Positions 1 through 8,027 are shown, counted from the first letter of the stretch. The stretch is 64,000 bases of DNA from Streptomyces clavuligerus (GCF_005519465.1 NZ_CP027858.1:496001-560000); one strand, 5' to 3'. The notes: a model not told the origin generated them from the sequence alone. Numbers and translations: made by a program.

Positions 1-2
1 TC

Positions 3-227
3 GCGGGCGCGGGGTGCGACCCGGTGCGGTCGCAGCGGTATGTGTCGGTGGAGGACGTGGACGTGTGGTCGGACAACGGCGCGATCGGCGAGAACGCGCG
101 GCAGGCCATCCGGGACCGCTACGGGAGGGCGTCAGCCGCGTTCCGCGCACAGCACGCGGTGGCCGAGGTGGACGGGCGGATCACCGACCACATGCTGTTC
201 GTCGTCGCCTCGGGAACGAGGGTCTGA
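3..227 (+). CDS. C-terminal fragment of a probable SAM-dependent methyltransferase
   Basis: This reading frame is already open at the left edge and stops at 225-227, so only the last 74 codons of a longer protein are present. The visible part has an acidic segment (SVEDVDVWSDNGAI), a helical stretch and a terminal beta-hairpin-like ending (DHMLFVVASGTRV). That ending resembles the last strands of class I SAM methyltransferases, but no cofactor motif is in view, so the assignment is an inference from the tail only. The stop lies one base before the ATG of the rubrerythrin-like gene, so the two are probably co-transcribed and translationally coupled. It could be another enzyme; the missing 5' part would decide. 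Confidence 0.4.
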   Translation, partial: AGAGCDPVRSQRYVSVEDVDVWSDNGAIGENARQAIRDRYGRASAAFRAQHAVAEVDGRITDHMLFVVASGTRV

Positions 228-228
228 C

Positions 229-681
229 ATGGAACCGGACCAGTCCCTCGCCGACGGTGTGCGGGCCGCGTTCCTCGCCGAGGCGGCCACCGCGGCGCGG
301 TACACCTACTGCGCACGGGTCGCCGAGATCGAGGGCCACACCGAGGCGGCCCGGGTGTTCGGCGAGCTTGCCGAGAGTGTGGCCTGCGCCGCCCACGGGC
401 ACCTGGATGTGCTGCGCGACCTGCTGGGCGGCGACGGTCCGGGCACCGGCCACGCGCTCGGCGACACCCGCCGCAACCTCGCCGCGGCGATCAGCGGCGA
501 CCTCGCGGAGGCCACCGAACGCTACCCCGGCCTGGCGGCGCGGGCGCACACGGACGGCGTGGCCGATCTGGCGAGCTGGCTGGAGACGCTGTGCGCGTTG
601 AAGACGACGCACGTGGACCGGCTGGAGCAGGCCCTCACCGGGCTGACCGAGCCGCGGTTCGCCGGGAACGGAGCGCCATGA
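229..681 (+). CDS. Rubrerythrin-like ferritin-family diiron protein
   Basis: The 150-residue all-helical protein has the rubrerythrin pattern: a first helix with AFLAEAATAARYTY, a second with EIEGHTEAARVF, then ELAESVACAAHGHLDVL, and a C-terminal helix pair ending WLETLCALKTTHVDRL. In this family these Glu and His positions bind a diiron centre used in peroxide reduction or oxidative chemistry. The usual ExxH spacing in the second metal helix is altered (ESVACAAHGH), so the iron ligands may differ. There is no rubredoxin-type CxxC tail. The ATG directly follows the upstream stop, and the end overlaps the next gene's ATG by four bases, which places it inside the operon. It may protect or assist the operon's other enzymes (inference). 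Confidence 0.7.
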   Translation: MEPDQSLADGVRAAFLAEAATAARYTYCARVAEIEGHTEAARVFGELAESVACAAHGHLDVLRDLLGGDGPGTGHALGDTRRNLAAAISGDLAEATERYPGLAARAHTDGVADLASWLETLCALKTTHVDRLEQALTGLTEPRFAGNGAP

Positions 682-2609
682 CCACCGACTACACCGCCGA
701 GGCCATCACCGTCCACTCCGGGCTGGAGGCGGTGCGCCGCAACCCGTCGATGTATGTCGGGTCGACCGGCCCGGACGGCGCCCACCACCTGGTGCTCGAA
801 CTGGTCGACAACGCCGTGGACGAGGCCGCCGCCGGGCACTGCGGCGCGATCTCGGTGGAGCTGTACGACGACGGCTCCTGCTCGGTCACCGACGACGGCC
901 GGGGCATCCCCACCGACCCGCACCCGGCGGCCGGTGTCCCGGCGTGTGAGCTCGTGCTCACCACGCTGCACTCGGGGGGCAAGTTCGACGACTCCTCGTA
1001 CGCGACCTCGGCCGGGCTGCACGGCGTCGGTCTGGCCTGTGTGAACGCGTTGTCGGAGTGGTTGCGGCTGGATGTGTGGCGCGACGGCGCGCACCACAGC
1101 GAGTCGTTCGCCCGAGGCTCGGTCGAGACCCCGCTCAAGCGGGTCGGCGACAGCGACCGCCGCGGCAGCCGGGTGTGGTTCCGCCCGGACCCGGAGATCT
1201 TCTCCTCCTGCCTGCTCGACACGGACCTGGTGCACGCCCGGCTGCTCGACATCGCGTACCTGCACCCGGGCCTGCGGGTCGAGCTCACCGACCACCGCAC
1301 CGGGCGGCACGAGTCGCTGTGCGAGACGACCGGGGTGCGGGGCCTGCTCGCGTACCGCGCCCACGACGCCGAGAAGGTGCACGCCGAGCCGACCACCATC
1401 GCCTGGGCCGGGGACGGGTGCGTGATCGACGCCGCCGTCCAGTGGACCGAGGGGTACGCGGAGCAGATCTTCAGCTACGTCAACACCGTCCGCACCGACC
1501 TGGGCGGGTCGCATGTGGACGCCCTGCGCCGCGCGCTGGCCGGGGTGGTGGCCGACCACCTCGGCCCGTCCGCGGACAGGATGACCGTGGTCGACATCCT
1601 GGAGGGGCTGACCGCGGTGATCGCGATCCGCACCCCGGACGCGCGGTTCGACGGCCAGACCAAACGCACCCTGCGCAACGACGACGCGGGCGCCCGCGTG
1701 TTCGACGTCGTCACCGAGCAGGCGCGGCGGGCGCTGGCGGCCGACCCGGAGCTGGCCCGCCGCATCGCCGAACGGGCCATCGACGCGAGCCGGGCCCGGC
1801 TCGCCGCGCGGCTGGCCGGGCGGACGGCCCGCTCCCGGACCCGGGCCGTCGAGGTCGACTACGCGGTCTACCAGCGACAGTTCGGCATCCGCTCGAAGGA
1901 CTGGCACGACTCGTGCGCCTGGCTCACCGACGAGGACCTGCTCGGCAAGCACGCGGAGCTGTGCGCGGTGCCGCCGGACGCGCGGATGCTGGACGTGTGC
2001 TGCGGCAGCGGTGTCGTCGGCGACGCGTTCCGCGGCCGGGTCGGCGAGATGGTCGGGCTGGACCTCACCCCGGAGATGGCCGCGCTCGCCGCCACCCGGC
2101 TGGACATCGTGCACCAGGGCACCGTCTACGACCTGCCGTTCCCCGACGCCAGTTTCGACCTCGTGGTCACCCGGGAGGTGCTGCATCTGCTGCCCCGGCC
2201 GGAACGGCCGGTGTCGGAGATCTTCCGTGTGCTGCGGCCGGGCGGGCAGTTCATCGTCGGGCAGATCGTGCCGTACGCGGACGTGGACGCCTTCTGGATG
2301 TTCCGCGTGTTCAAGAAGAAGCAGCCACTGCTGTACCAGATGTTCCGCGAGGAGGACTTCCGGGCGCTGCTCACCGGCGGCGGGTTCACCGACGTGCGGA
2401 TGGAGGAGTACTTCCTGTGGGAGTCGATCGACCGGTGGATCGACACCCACGAGACGACACCGGCGAACCGGCAGGAGATCCACCGCCTCTACTACGACGC
2501 GCCGCGCGAGGTGCGCGCCGTACACCCGTTCGAGGTGCTGCCGGACGGCTCGGTGCGCGACCGGTGGCGGTGGTGCGTGTACTCGGTGCGGAAACCCGGC
2601 CATGCCTAG
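678..2609 (+). CDS. GyrB-type GHKL ATPase/transducer module fused to a class I SAM methyltransferase
   Basis: The 643-residue protein has two parts. Residues about 1-390 match the 43-kDa ATPase fragment of DNA gyrase B. They show Glu41 and Asn45 in ELVDNAVDEA, Asp72-Asp73 in DDGRGIP, the ATP-lid glycines in GLHGVG (113-118), and the transducer lysine loop DGQTKRTLRN. The TOPRIM and C-terminal domains of gyrase are absent. Residues about 395-643 are instead a methyltransferase, with motif I MLDVCCGSG, an acidic loop at GLDLTPEM and post-I segments FDLVVTREVLHLL and LRPGGQFIVGQI. All ATPase residues look intact, so ATP-driven dimer closure may gate methyl transfer (inference). The gene overlaps both neighbours by a few bases. 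I know no characterised protein of this architecture; a housekeeping gyrase role is excluded by the missing TOPRIM domain. Confidence 0.85.
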   Translation: MTTDYTAEAITVHSGLEAVRRNPSMYVGSTGPDGAHHLVLELVDNAVDEAAAGHCGAISVELYDDGSCSVTDDGRGIPTDPHPAAGVPACELVLTTLHSGGKFDDSSYATSAGLHGVGLACVNALSEWLRLDVWRDGAHHSESFARGSVETPLKRVGDSDRRGSRVWFRPDPEIFSSCLLDTDLVHARLLDIAYLHPGLRVELTDHRTGRHESLCETTGVRGLLAYRAHDAEKVHAEPTTIAWAGDGCVIDAAVQWTEGYAEQIFSYVNTVRTDLGGSHVDALRRALAGVVADHLGPSADRMTVVDILEGLTAVIAIRTPDARFDGQTKRTLRNDDAGARVFDVVTEQARRALAADPELARRIAERAIDASRARLAARLAGRTARSRTRAVEVDYAVYQRQFGIRSKDWHDSCAWLTDEDLLGKHAELCAVPPDARMLDVCCGSGVVGDAFRGRVGEMVGLDLTPEMAALAATRLDIVHQGTVYDLPFPDASFDLVVTREVLHLLPRPERPVSEIFRVLRPGGQFIVGQIVPYADVDAFWMFRVFKKKQPLLYQMFREEDFRALLTGGGFTDVRMEEYFLWESIDRWIDTHETTPANRQEIHRLYYDAPREVRAVHPFEVLPDGSVRDRWRWCVYSVRKPGHA

Positions 2610-3855
2610 CCGCACCGTGCATCGTCCGGTCGCCGAGGTCGTGCGCGGGCTGGAGGCGCTGCGGCCGCTGCGCGGCACGCCGGTGCCGCACTTCCGCGCG
2701 AAGGTGCGCGATCTCGTCGTCGTCGCGTCGAGTTCCCGGGGCGGGTCGAGCATGCTCGCCGAGCTGCTGCGCTCCTCTCCGCACCTGCTGCACCTGCGCG
2801 GTGAGCTGAATCCGCTGCTGCGGCTGGTCGGCCTCGACCACCCGCACAGCGGCACCGGGTCCGATGCGCTGGACGCGGCGCACTGGCACGGGCTTCCGCC
2901 ATGGTCCCGGGCGTTGTTCGAGGCGGAACTGGCACTGGACGCGGGCTCTCCCGGCACCGGCGTGGAGAACCTGGCGGCGGACGCGGCGTGGCGGCTGGTC
3001 GTGCAGTGGCCGGAGCTGGACCTCGACCCCGTCGACCTGGTGCGGACCGCCGAGGCGGTACTGGACCGTGATCTCCCCCGGTTCGCGCGGGCGCTGATCG
3101 GCAGGGCCGGCGTGAACCCGTGGTACTACGACCTTCCCGGGCAGTCACCGGGACCACGGCCGACCGGACCGCCCGGTGATGTGCTGCTCGAAGAGCCGCC
3201 CTTCGTCCTCCCCCGCCCGTGGCGGCCCGCGGCCGAACACGACCTCGCCACGAAGCCACTGGTGATCAAGACGCCGGGCAACGCCTACCGGCTCGGCTTC
3301 CTGCGGGCGGTGTTCCCTCACGCGCGGCTGCGGGTGCTGCACCTGACCAGGAACCCGGCCGCGTCGATCAACGGCCTGGTCGACGGGTGGCTGCACCACG
3401 GGTTCCACGCGTACCGGCTGGACGAACCGCTGCGCATCGCCGGATACGCCGATGTGCGGCCGGCCGACCGGCACTGGTGGAAGTTCGACCTACCACCCCG
3501 CTGGCCCTCGTACACCGCCGCCGCCCTGCCCCGGGTCTGCGCCCACCAGTGGGTGTCGAGCCACCGTGCGGTACTCGCGCACGGGGCGGATCACACGGTG
3601 CGATCCGAGGACCTGATCAGCGGTCCGCACGCCCGCGCGGACGCCGTCGAGCGGATCGCGGACTGGCTGGGCATCCCGTTCGACGGGCCGCTGAAGCGGG
3701 TCGCGACCGACGGCATCGCCGCCACCGTGGCCACCGCCGCACCACGCCCCGGCCGGTGGCGGGCGCGGGAGGAGGACATCCGGTCCGCGCTGAGCACCGA
3801 CGTACTCGCGATGGCGGAGAGGCTTGGCTACGGCCGTGACGACCACTGGATCTGA
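2602..3855 (+). CDS. PAPS-dependent sulfotransferase family protein
   Basis: The 417-residue protein has the two nucleotide-binding signatures of sulfotransferases. The 5'-phosphosulfate loop is VVASSSRGGSSMLAELL near residue 40, and the 3'-phosphate region is LRVLHLTRNPAASINGL near residue 250. The family transfers sulfonate from PAPS to hydroxyl or amine acceptors. Its ATG (2602) overlaps the TAG of the fusion gene, and its own stop lies 20 bases inside the pentein gene, so all three are likely co-translated. No signal peptide or membrane segment is visible, suggesting a cytoplasmic tailoring enzyme. The acceptor cannot be read from sequence; a tyrosine or hydroxyl of the pathway product is possible (inference). 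Confidence 0.8.
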   Translation: MPSRTVHRPVAEVVRGLEALRPLRGTPVPHFRAKVRDLVVVASSSRGGSSMLAELLRSSPHLLHLRGELNPLLRLVGLDHPHSGTGSDALDAAHWHGLPPWSRALFEAELALDAGSPGTGVENLAADAAWRLVVQWPELDLDPVDLVRTAEAVLDRDLPRFARALIGRAGVNPWYYDLPGQSPGPRPTGPPGDVLLEEPPFVLPRPWRPAAEHDLATKPLVIKTPGNAYRLGFLRAVFPHARLRVLHLTRNPAASINGLVDGWLHHGFHAYRLDEPLRIAGYADVRPADRHWWKFDLPPRWPSYTAAALPRVCAHQWVSSHRAVLAHGADHTVRSEDLISGPHARADAVERIADWLGIPFDGPLKRVATDGIAATVATAAPRPGRWRAREEDIRSALSTDVLAMAERLGYGRDDHWI

Positions 3856-4783
3856 GCTGAGCACCCACGGCGGCCCGGGGTGGGTCCCCCGGGTGGCCTC
3901 GCATGTGGACGAGGTCGCGGCCGGGGGTGTGTGGGCGCCGTGCGGGTACCGGTCGGAGACGGCCACGCTGCGGTCGGTGCTGCTGGTCCGCCCGCCGGAC
4001 AGCATCGCCGCGGTGCGACAGCCGGGGGCCTCGCTCATGCTCGGGCCGGTGGATCTCCCGACGATGCGGGCGCAGTGCGACGCGCTGGCGGACCGGCTGC
4101 GGGACAACGGGGTCGAGGTGCACCTGACGTCCCCCGCGGCGACGCCGAACGTGGTGTTCGCGCGAGACCTGTTCTGGATGACCCCGGCCGGGGCGGTGCT
4201 GGCGCGGATGGCGTCGGCGCAGCGGGCAGGCGAGGAACGGCATGCCGCGCTCGCGCTGGCCGGGGCCGGGTTCCCGATCCTGCGCACGGTGTCCGGCACC
4301 GCCGTGTTCGAGGGCGCCGACGCGCTGTGGATCGACCCGTCGACGGTGCTCGTCGGTACCGGGTTCCGCACGAACGCGGCCGGCGCGGCCGAGGTCGCCT
4401 CGGCGGTCGCGGAACTGGGCGCGCGGGTGGTGACGGTGCCGCTGGCGCCGGGCGTACAGCACCTGCTGGGGACGGTGGTGTTCCTCGACCCGTCCACCGC
4501 CGTGATCCACCGAGCGGCGAGCACACCGGAGTTGGCGGCGCTGCTCGCCGCGTACGGCTATCGGGTGATCGCGCTGCCGCCGGACGAGGAACTGCTGGTA
4601 CGGCGCGGAATGAACCTGCTGGTGCTCGCGCCGGGGCGGGTGCTGATGCCCGCGGGCTGCCCGGGAATCCGGCGGACGCTGGAGCGGGCGGGTGTGGCCG
4701 TCGACGAGATCGACATCGGCGAGTACCTGCGGGCGGCCGGCGGGATCGGCTGTGTGACCGGGGTGGTGCGCCGTGAGCACTGA
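3836..4783 (+). CDS. Pentein-fold guanidine-modifying hydrolase (DDAH/arginine deiminase-like)
   Basis: The 315-residue protein resembles the dimethylarginine dimethylaminohydrolase/arginine deiminase branch of the pentein superfamily. Recognisable segments are VVFARDLFW, FEGADALWID, GTGFRTN, the catalytic-His region GVQHLLGTVVF and the nucleophilic-Cys region GGIGCVTGVV near the C-terminus. Family members hydrolyse or transfer the guanidine group of arginine-like substrates through the Cys. The GTG at 3836 is preferred over the TTG at 3824 because it is followed by a normal N-terminus; both overlap the sulfotransferase end. In this operon it may act on arginine, free or in the nearby 43-residue peptide, which carries arginine near its C-terminus (inference). 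Confidence 0.75.
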   Translation: MTTTGSELSTHGGPGWVPRVASHVDEVAAGGVWAPCGYRSETATLRSVLLVRPPDSIAAVRQPGASLMLGPVDLPTMRAQCDALADRLRDNGVEVHLTSPAATPNVVFARDLFWMTPAGAVLARMASAQRAGEERHAALALAGAGFPILRTVSGTAVFEGADALWIDPSTVLVGTGFRTNAAGAAEVASAVAELGARVVTVPLAPGVQHLLGTVVFLDPSTAVIHRAASTPELAALLAAYGYRVIALPPDEELLVRRGMNLLVLAPGRVLMPAGCPGIRRTLERAGVAVDEIDIGEYLRAAGGIGCVTGVVRREH

Positions 4784-4802
4784 GAGCCGGTCACCCGGCC
4801 GG

Positions 4803-5213
4803 TCACTGGGCCGGGTACACCGTGGGGTCGTCCAGCGGCACCTTCAACCAGGAGATCATCTGCCGGAGCTGGTGGTACGCCGCGAGCCGCTGCTCGTCGG
4901 AACCGGCCTCCTCCGCCGCCGCGATCGGCTCCCACAGGCGCGGCACCATCACCGGCCCGAGTTCGAGCAGGCCGCCGCTGCCGCCGGTGGCCCACTTCGC
5001 CAGCACATACCGGACGATCGCGCCGACCGGGATGTCCAGGTTCCGGGACATCCCGCGCACGGTCTCCAGCGGATCGAGGAGCCCGTAGTCGACCACCTCG
5101 GCCTTGAAGTTGGCATGCGGATCGTCCGGTGGCCAGCACCGTTCCCACCGGCGCAGCCGAACCGCCGGCGTACCGGTCGCGTCGTAGGCCAGGTCGTCCA
5201 TGTCGCCGTCCAT
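4803..5213 (-). CDS. DUF6027-like small protein
   Basis: This 136-residue acidic protein is the only reverse-strand gene in the first 5.5 kb. It begins MDGDMDDLAYDATGTP and has a conserved-looking core (NFKAEVVDYGLLDPLETVRG) followed by an amphipathic helical half with LGPVMVPRLWEPIAAAEEA and LRQMISWLKVPLDDP. I associate this pattern with the Streptomyces family DUF6027, whose function is unknown. It ends 19 bases after the pentein gene ends on the other strand and starts 75 bases before the peptide gene, so its upstream region overlaps the peptide promoter. No catalytic motif is seen. It may be an immunity, chaperone-like or regulatory factor, but nothing in the sequence proves this. Confidence 0.5.
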   Translation of the reverse strand: MDGDMDDLAYDATGTPAVRLRRWERCWPPDDPHANFKAEVVDYGLLDPLETVRGMSRNLDIPVGAIVRYVLAKWATGGSGGLLELGPVMVPRLWEPIAAAEEAGSDEQRLAAYHQLRQMISWLKVPLDDPTVYPAQ

Positions 5214-5287
5214 ACCGCCACCCTAAGGGCGGCACGAGCTTGTCCAACCGGGCAAGGATGAACACCGAAGTCAGGAAGGGAGAACCA

Positions 5288-5419
5288 GTGAACGAGAACC
5301 TTCGTGAGGAGCACGTCGCGCCCGTTCCGACCGACTCGGGCGCCGCGGCCAGCGGCACCGTGACGGCTGACGACGAGGCGATCCGTCAGCAACTGCGCAG
5401 CCTCGGCTACCGCATCTGA
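5288..5419 (+). CDS. Putative 43-residue precursor or scaffold peptide
   Basis: A GTG start is preceded by a good ribosome-binding site (AGGAAGGGAG, about 6 bases upstream) and opens a 43-codon gene ending in TGA at 5417-5419. The peptide is acidic and low-complexity in its first two thirds (EEHVAPVPTDSGAAASGTVT), then has a short charged helix (DDEAIRQQLRSLG) and ends GYRI. Length, composition and a perfect hairpin a few bases after the stop resemble RiPP precursors or the carrier peptides used by peptide-aminoacyl-tRNA-ligase pathways. It has no Cys. The candidate modified residues are the C-terminal Ser, Tyr and Arg, which fit a neighbouring sulfotransferase and a guanidine-acting pentein (inference). 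Confidence 0.55.
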   Translation: MNENLREEHVAPVPTDSGAAASGTVTADDEAIRQQLRSLGYRI

Positions 5420-5425
5420 CCGCAC

Positions 5426-5460
5426 CGCCCCGGCCCCCCGCACCCGGGCGGGCCGGGGCG
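5426..5460 (+). terminator. Strong GC hairpin after the small-peptide gene
   Basis: Two perfect 11-base arms (CGCCCCGGCCC at 5426-5436 and GGGCCGGGGCG at 5450-5460) flank a 13-base loop, starting seven bases after the peptide stop codon. It lacks a U-tract, which is usual for Streptomyces terminators. It would end the peptide transcript. The following 271 bases, to the end of the PucR-type gene, show no supported gene. Confidence 0.75.
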
Positions 5461-5731
5461 TCCCCGCGCAGGAGGCCGAGCAGACCCGCCACGCAGACGC
5501 AGAGGCGGTGGCGGTGGCGGTCGGTACGCGGCTGGGGTGCCTCGGACGGCCCGTACGGGTCGTCCACCCCGACTGTCCCGGTCATTCCGGTGATCCGACC
5601 GGCGCTCACCCTGGCGCACGGCCCGGCACCCGGCCCCCTTTGTGGGAGGGACGGAATCCCCCCGGGGCGCCGAGGGCGAGGCGCGATCCCGAACCGCTCA
5701 CGGAAACGGTCGTGGGCGGCCGGGGTACGCG

Positions 5732-6871
5732 TCAGTCGGCCCGGAGACCGACCGCCAGCGTCAGTTCAAGAACCCGCTGCGGCGATGCGAGATCCGGAAA
5801 CAGCTCCCGCAGCTGCGACATCCGGTACCGGACTGTCTGCGGATGGACGAACAACGCCGCCGCCACCTCCTCCCGTCTGCCCTGATGCAGCAGCCACGCC
5901 CGCAACGTCTCCTCCAGCCTCCGTGCCGTCGCGACAGGCAAGGTCCGCAACGGTGCGAGAGCCCGGGCACGCAGGTCCGCGAACGCGTCCGCGTCGGCGC
6001 TCAGCACCAGCTCGGGCAAGTGTTCCTCGGTGTCGCGGACATCGCAGGAGAGGGAGCGCGCGCGTACGGCCCGTGCGTACGAGGCGGACGCCCGAGTCCA
6101 TGGCCGGGCCGGGCCGACCACGGCGGCGCGGTCGGTCAGCCGGCTCAAGAGAGGCGACCGGTCGGCATCGGGGACGAGCAGCACGCCCGTGGCGTCCGGC
6201 AGATCGTCCAGGACGAGGGTGCTCGGGTCGAGTGCGCGGTAGGCGGGCCGGGCCTGGGCAGCGGGCAGCAGGACCGCGGTCAGCGAAACCGGAGGCTGCC
6301 ACCCCGCCCGTTGGGCGGAGGCCAGCAGCACGTCCGGGCTCGCTCCGGCGAGGAGCTTGCGGGCCAGGTGTTCCAGGTGGCGCTCGTGGGCCCGGCCCCG
6401 GGCGGCCAGCTCGTCGGCGTGGCCCGCGGCGCTCGCGGCGGAGAGCTCGTCGATGTAGGCGAAGGTCAGCTCGGCGAACTTGGCGACCTCGGCGGCGGGC
6501 AGACCCGCGGGTACGGCACCCGCCGCCAGACATCGCCAGGCCACGCGGGCGCCGACACGATAGGCGCTGAGCAGGGCATCCATCGAACGGCCGTCACGCA
6601 CTTCGCCGCGGCCCAGCTCGTAGGCCGCGTCACCGGCGTCACCGCCCGTGGCGTCCCCGCTCGCGAGGTCCAGATAGTGCCCCAGGGCGGTGCGGACGGC
6701 TCGGCGGATGGTGCCGCCCATGCGACCCGAGAGAGCGTTGGCATAGGGAGGGACCTCGTCGATGATCGCCTGGACGACCTCGTCGGCGGTGCCCTTCAGC
6801 GCGGCCCGAAGCGCGGTGACCGTCGTCACATCCAGGGCCAATTCAGTGACCCTCCGGGTTGTATGCGTCAT
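5732..6871 (-). CDS. PucR/CdaR-family transcriptional regulator
   Basis: The 379-residue protein has an N-terminal helical sensor-like region, a central GGDEF-like degenerate segment, and the typical C-terminal PucR helix-turn-helix (LRAWLLHQGRREEVAAAL, then FVHPQTVRYRMSQL and ELFPDLASPQRVLELTLA). In actinomycetes such regulators commonly control adjacent redox or lipid genes. It is transcribed divergently from the reductase/desaturase pair across an 86-base gap, so it is the likely regulator of that pair. A palindrome overlaps its own ribosome-binding site, suggesting autoregulation. The ATG at 6869-6871 has AGGGA about eight bases upstream. Confidence 0.85.
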   Translation of the reverse strand: MTHTTRRVTELALDVTTVTALRAALKGTADEVVQAIIDEVPPYANALSGRMGGTIRRAVRTALGHYLDLASGDATGGDAGDAAYELGRGEVRDGRSMDALLSAYRVGARVAWRCLAAGAVPAGLPAAEVAKFAELTFAYIDELSAASAAGHADELAARGRAHERHLEHLARKLLAGASPDVLLASAQRAGWQPPVSLTAVLLPAAQARPAYRALDPSTLVLDDLPDATGVLLVPDADRSPLLSRLTDRAAVVGPARPWTRASASYARAVRARSLSCDVRDTEEHLPELVLSADADAFADLRARALAPLRTLPVATARRLEETLRAWLLHQGRREEVAAALFVHPQTVRYRMSQLRELFPDLASPQRVLELTLAVGLRAD

Positions 6872-6874
6872 GCG

Positions 6875-6891
6875 TTGTTCCCTGCGAACAA
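6875..6891. promoter_or_regulatory. Palindromic operator candidate between pucR-like gene and reductase
   Basis: TTGTTC and GAACAA form perfect 6-base arms separated by CCTGC. The site starts three bases upstream of the regulator ATG and covers its ribosome-binding region, inside the only gap between the divergent genes. This is the placement expected for binding of a dimeric regulator, here probably the PucR-like protein. Binding is inferred. Confidence 0.5.
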
Positions 6892-6957
6892 ATCAGCCGA
6901 TCAGATTCACATCCTACGGATAAGACTTTACGCCCTGAGGCGCATCAAGCTGGGGCC

Positions 6958-8019
6958 ATGACGAGTGCAGCCCTCCGCAGTAGGGCGTGGAAACTGCTGG
7001 AGATGGTCACGACGCCGCTGCTGCCGTCGGACTACCTCGATCTGGTCAGTCCGCTGCGTGCGGGCGCCGACCTGCGTGGGCGCATCGAAGCCGTGCATCC
7101 CGAGACGAGTGACGCCGCGACCGTCGTGATCAGGCCGGGACGCGGCTGGCGCGGCCATACCGCCGGTCAGTACGTGCGGATCGGGATCGACGTCGACGGG
7201 GTGCGCCTGTGGCGTGCCTACTCCATCACGTCGCCGACAGACCGCCAGGACGGTCGCGTCACCATCACCGTGAAGGCGATCCCGGACGGCAAGGTGAGCA
7301 ACCACCTGGTCCACAGGACGAAACCGGGCACGCTGATCCAGCTCGACCAGGCGACCGGTGACTTCGTACTGCCGGAGACCAAGCCCGCGAAGGTGCTCTA
7401 CCTGACGGCCGGCAGCGGCATCACACCGGTGATGGGCATGCTGCGCGACATCGAGTTCGACGACGTCGTCCTGGTCCACTGCGCGCCACGGCCGCAGGAC
7501 GTGATCTTCCGCGACGATCTGCACGAGCTGGTCGCGGACAAGAAGCTGCGTCTCATCGAGGTGCACACCGACACGGACGGCAGGCTCGATATCGGCCGTC
7601 TCGACGCACTCGTGCCCGACTGGGCCGAGCGGCAGACCTGGGCCTGCGGGCCCGCGGGCCTGCTCGACGCCGCCGAAGAGCACTGGACCCGGCACGGCGT
7701 GCCCGAGCGCCTGCACACCGAACGCTTCCGCCCCACCATCGCCGCCGTCGGTGACGGTGACGGTGGCGAGGTCACGTTCAGCACCACCGGCAGGACCGTC
7801 GACGCGGACGGCACCACGCCATTGCTGGATGTCGGCGAGGGAGCCGGCGTGCTCATGCCCTCCGGGTGCCGCATGGGCATCTGCTTCGGCTGCGTCACGC
7901 CGCTCAAGGCGGGCACCGTCCGTGACCTGCGCACCGGCGAGATCACCGAGGCCGAGCCGGGCGTCCTCATCCAGACCTGCGTGTCCGCCGCGGCGGGCCC
8001 CTGCGACATCGAACGGTAG
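6958..8019 (+). CDS. Ferredoxin reductase-type oxidoreductase with C-terminal 2Fe-2S domain
   Basis: The 353-residue protein has a FAD-binding domain (RAYSITSP), an NAD(P)H-binding domain (YLTAGSGITPVMGMLRDIEF and WACGPAGLLDAAE) and a C-terminal plant-type 2Fe-2S ferredoxin domain with cysteines in SGCRMGICFGCVTPL and a later QTCVS. It would pass electrons from NAD(P)H to the desaturase encoded nine bases downstream. This arrangement matches the mycobacterial Rv3230c/DesA3 pair that makes unsaturated membrane fatty acids. The ATG at 6958 is chosen because upstream codons lie in the divergent promoter region. Confidence 0.88.
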   Translation: MTSAALRSRAWKLLEMVTTPLLPSDYLDLVSPLRAGADLRGRIEAVHPETSDAATVVIRPGRGWRGHTAGQYVRIGIDVDGVRLWRAYSITSPTDRQDGRVTITVKAIPDGKVSNHLVHRTKPGTLIQLDQATGDFVLPETKPAKVLYLTAGSGITPVMGMLRDIEFDDVVLVHCAPRPQDVIFRDDLHELVADKKLRLIEVHTDTDGRLDIGRLDALVPDWAERQTWACGPAGLLDAAEEHWTRHGVPERLHTERFRPTIAAVGDGDGGEVTFSTTGRTVDADGTTPLLDVGEGAGVLMPSGCRMGICFGCVTPLKAGTVRDLRTGEITEAEPGVLIQTCVSAAAGPCDIER

Positions 8020-8027
8020 GAAGCACC

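Noticed and set aside
678..2609. Possible second gyrase B conferring drug resistance
   Set aside because: TOPRIM and C-terminal domains are absent and the C-terminal half is a methyltransferase, so it cannot replace GyrB.
522..2957. Long reverse-strand open frame opposite the GyrB-methyltransferase gene
   Set aside because: It mirrors the forward gene's codon bias; its protein is Arg/Gly/Val-rich with no domain, while the forward strand has clear motifs.
5461..5731. Small reverse gene between the peptide hairpin and the PucR-type gene
   Set aside because: A short open frame exists but lacks a ribosome-binding site and its sequence is Arg/Pro/Gly-biased.
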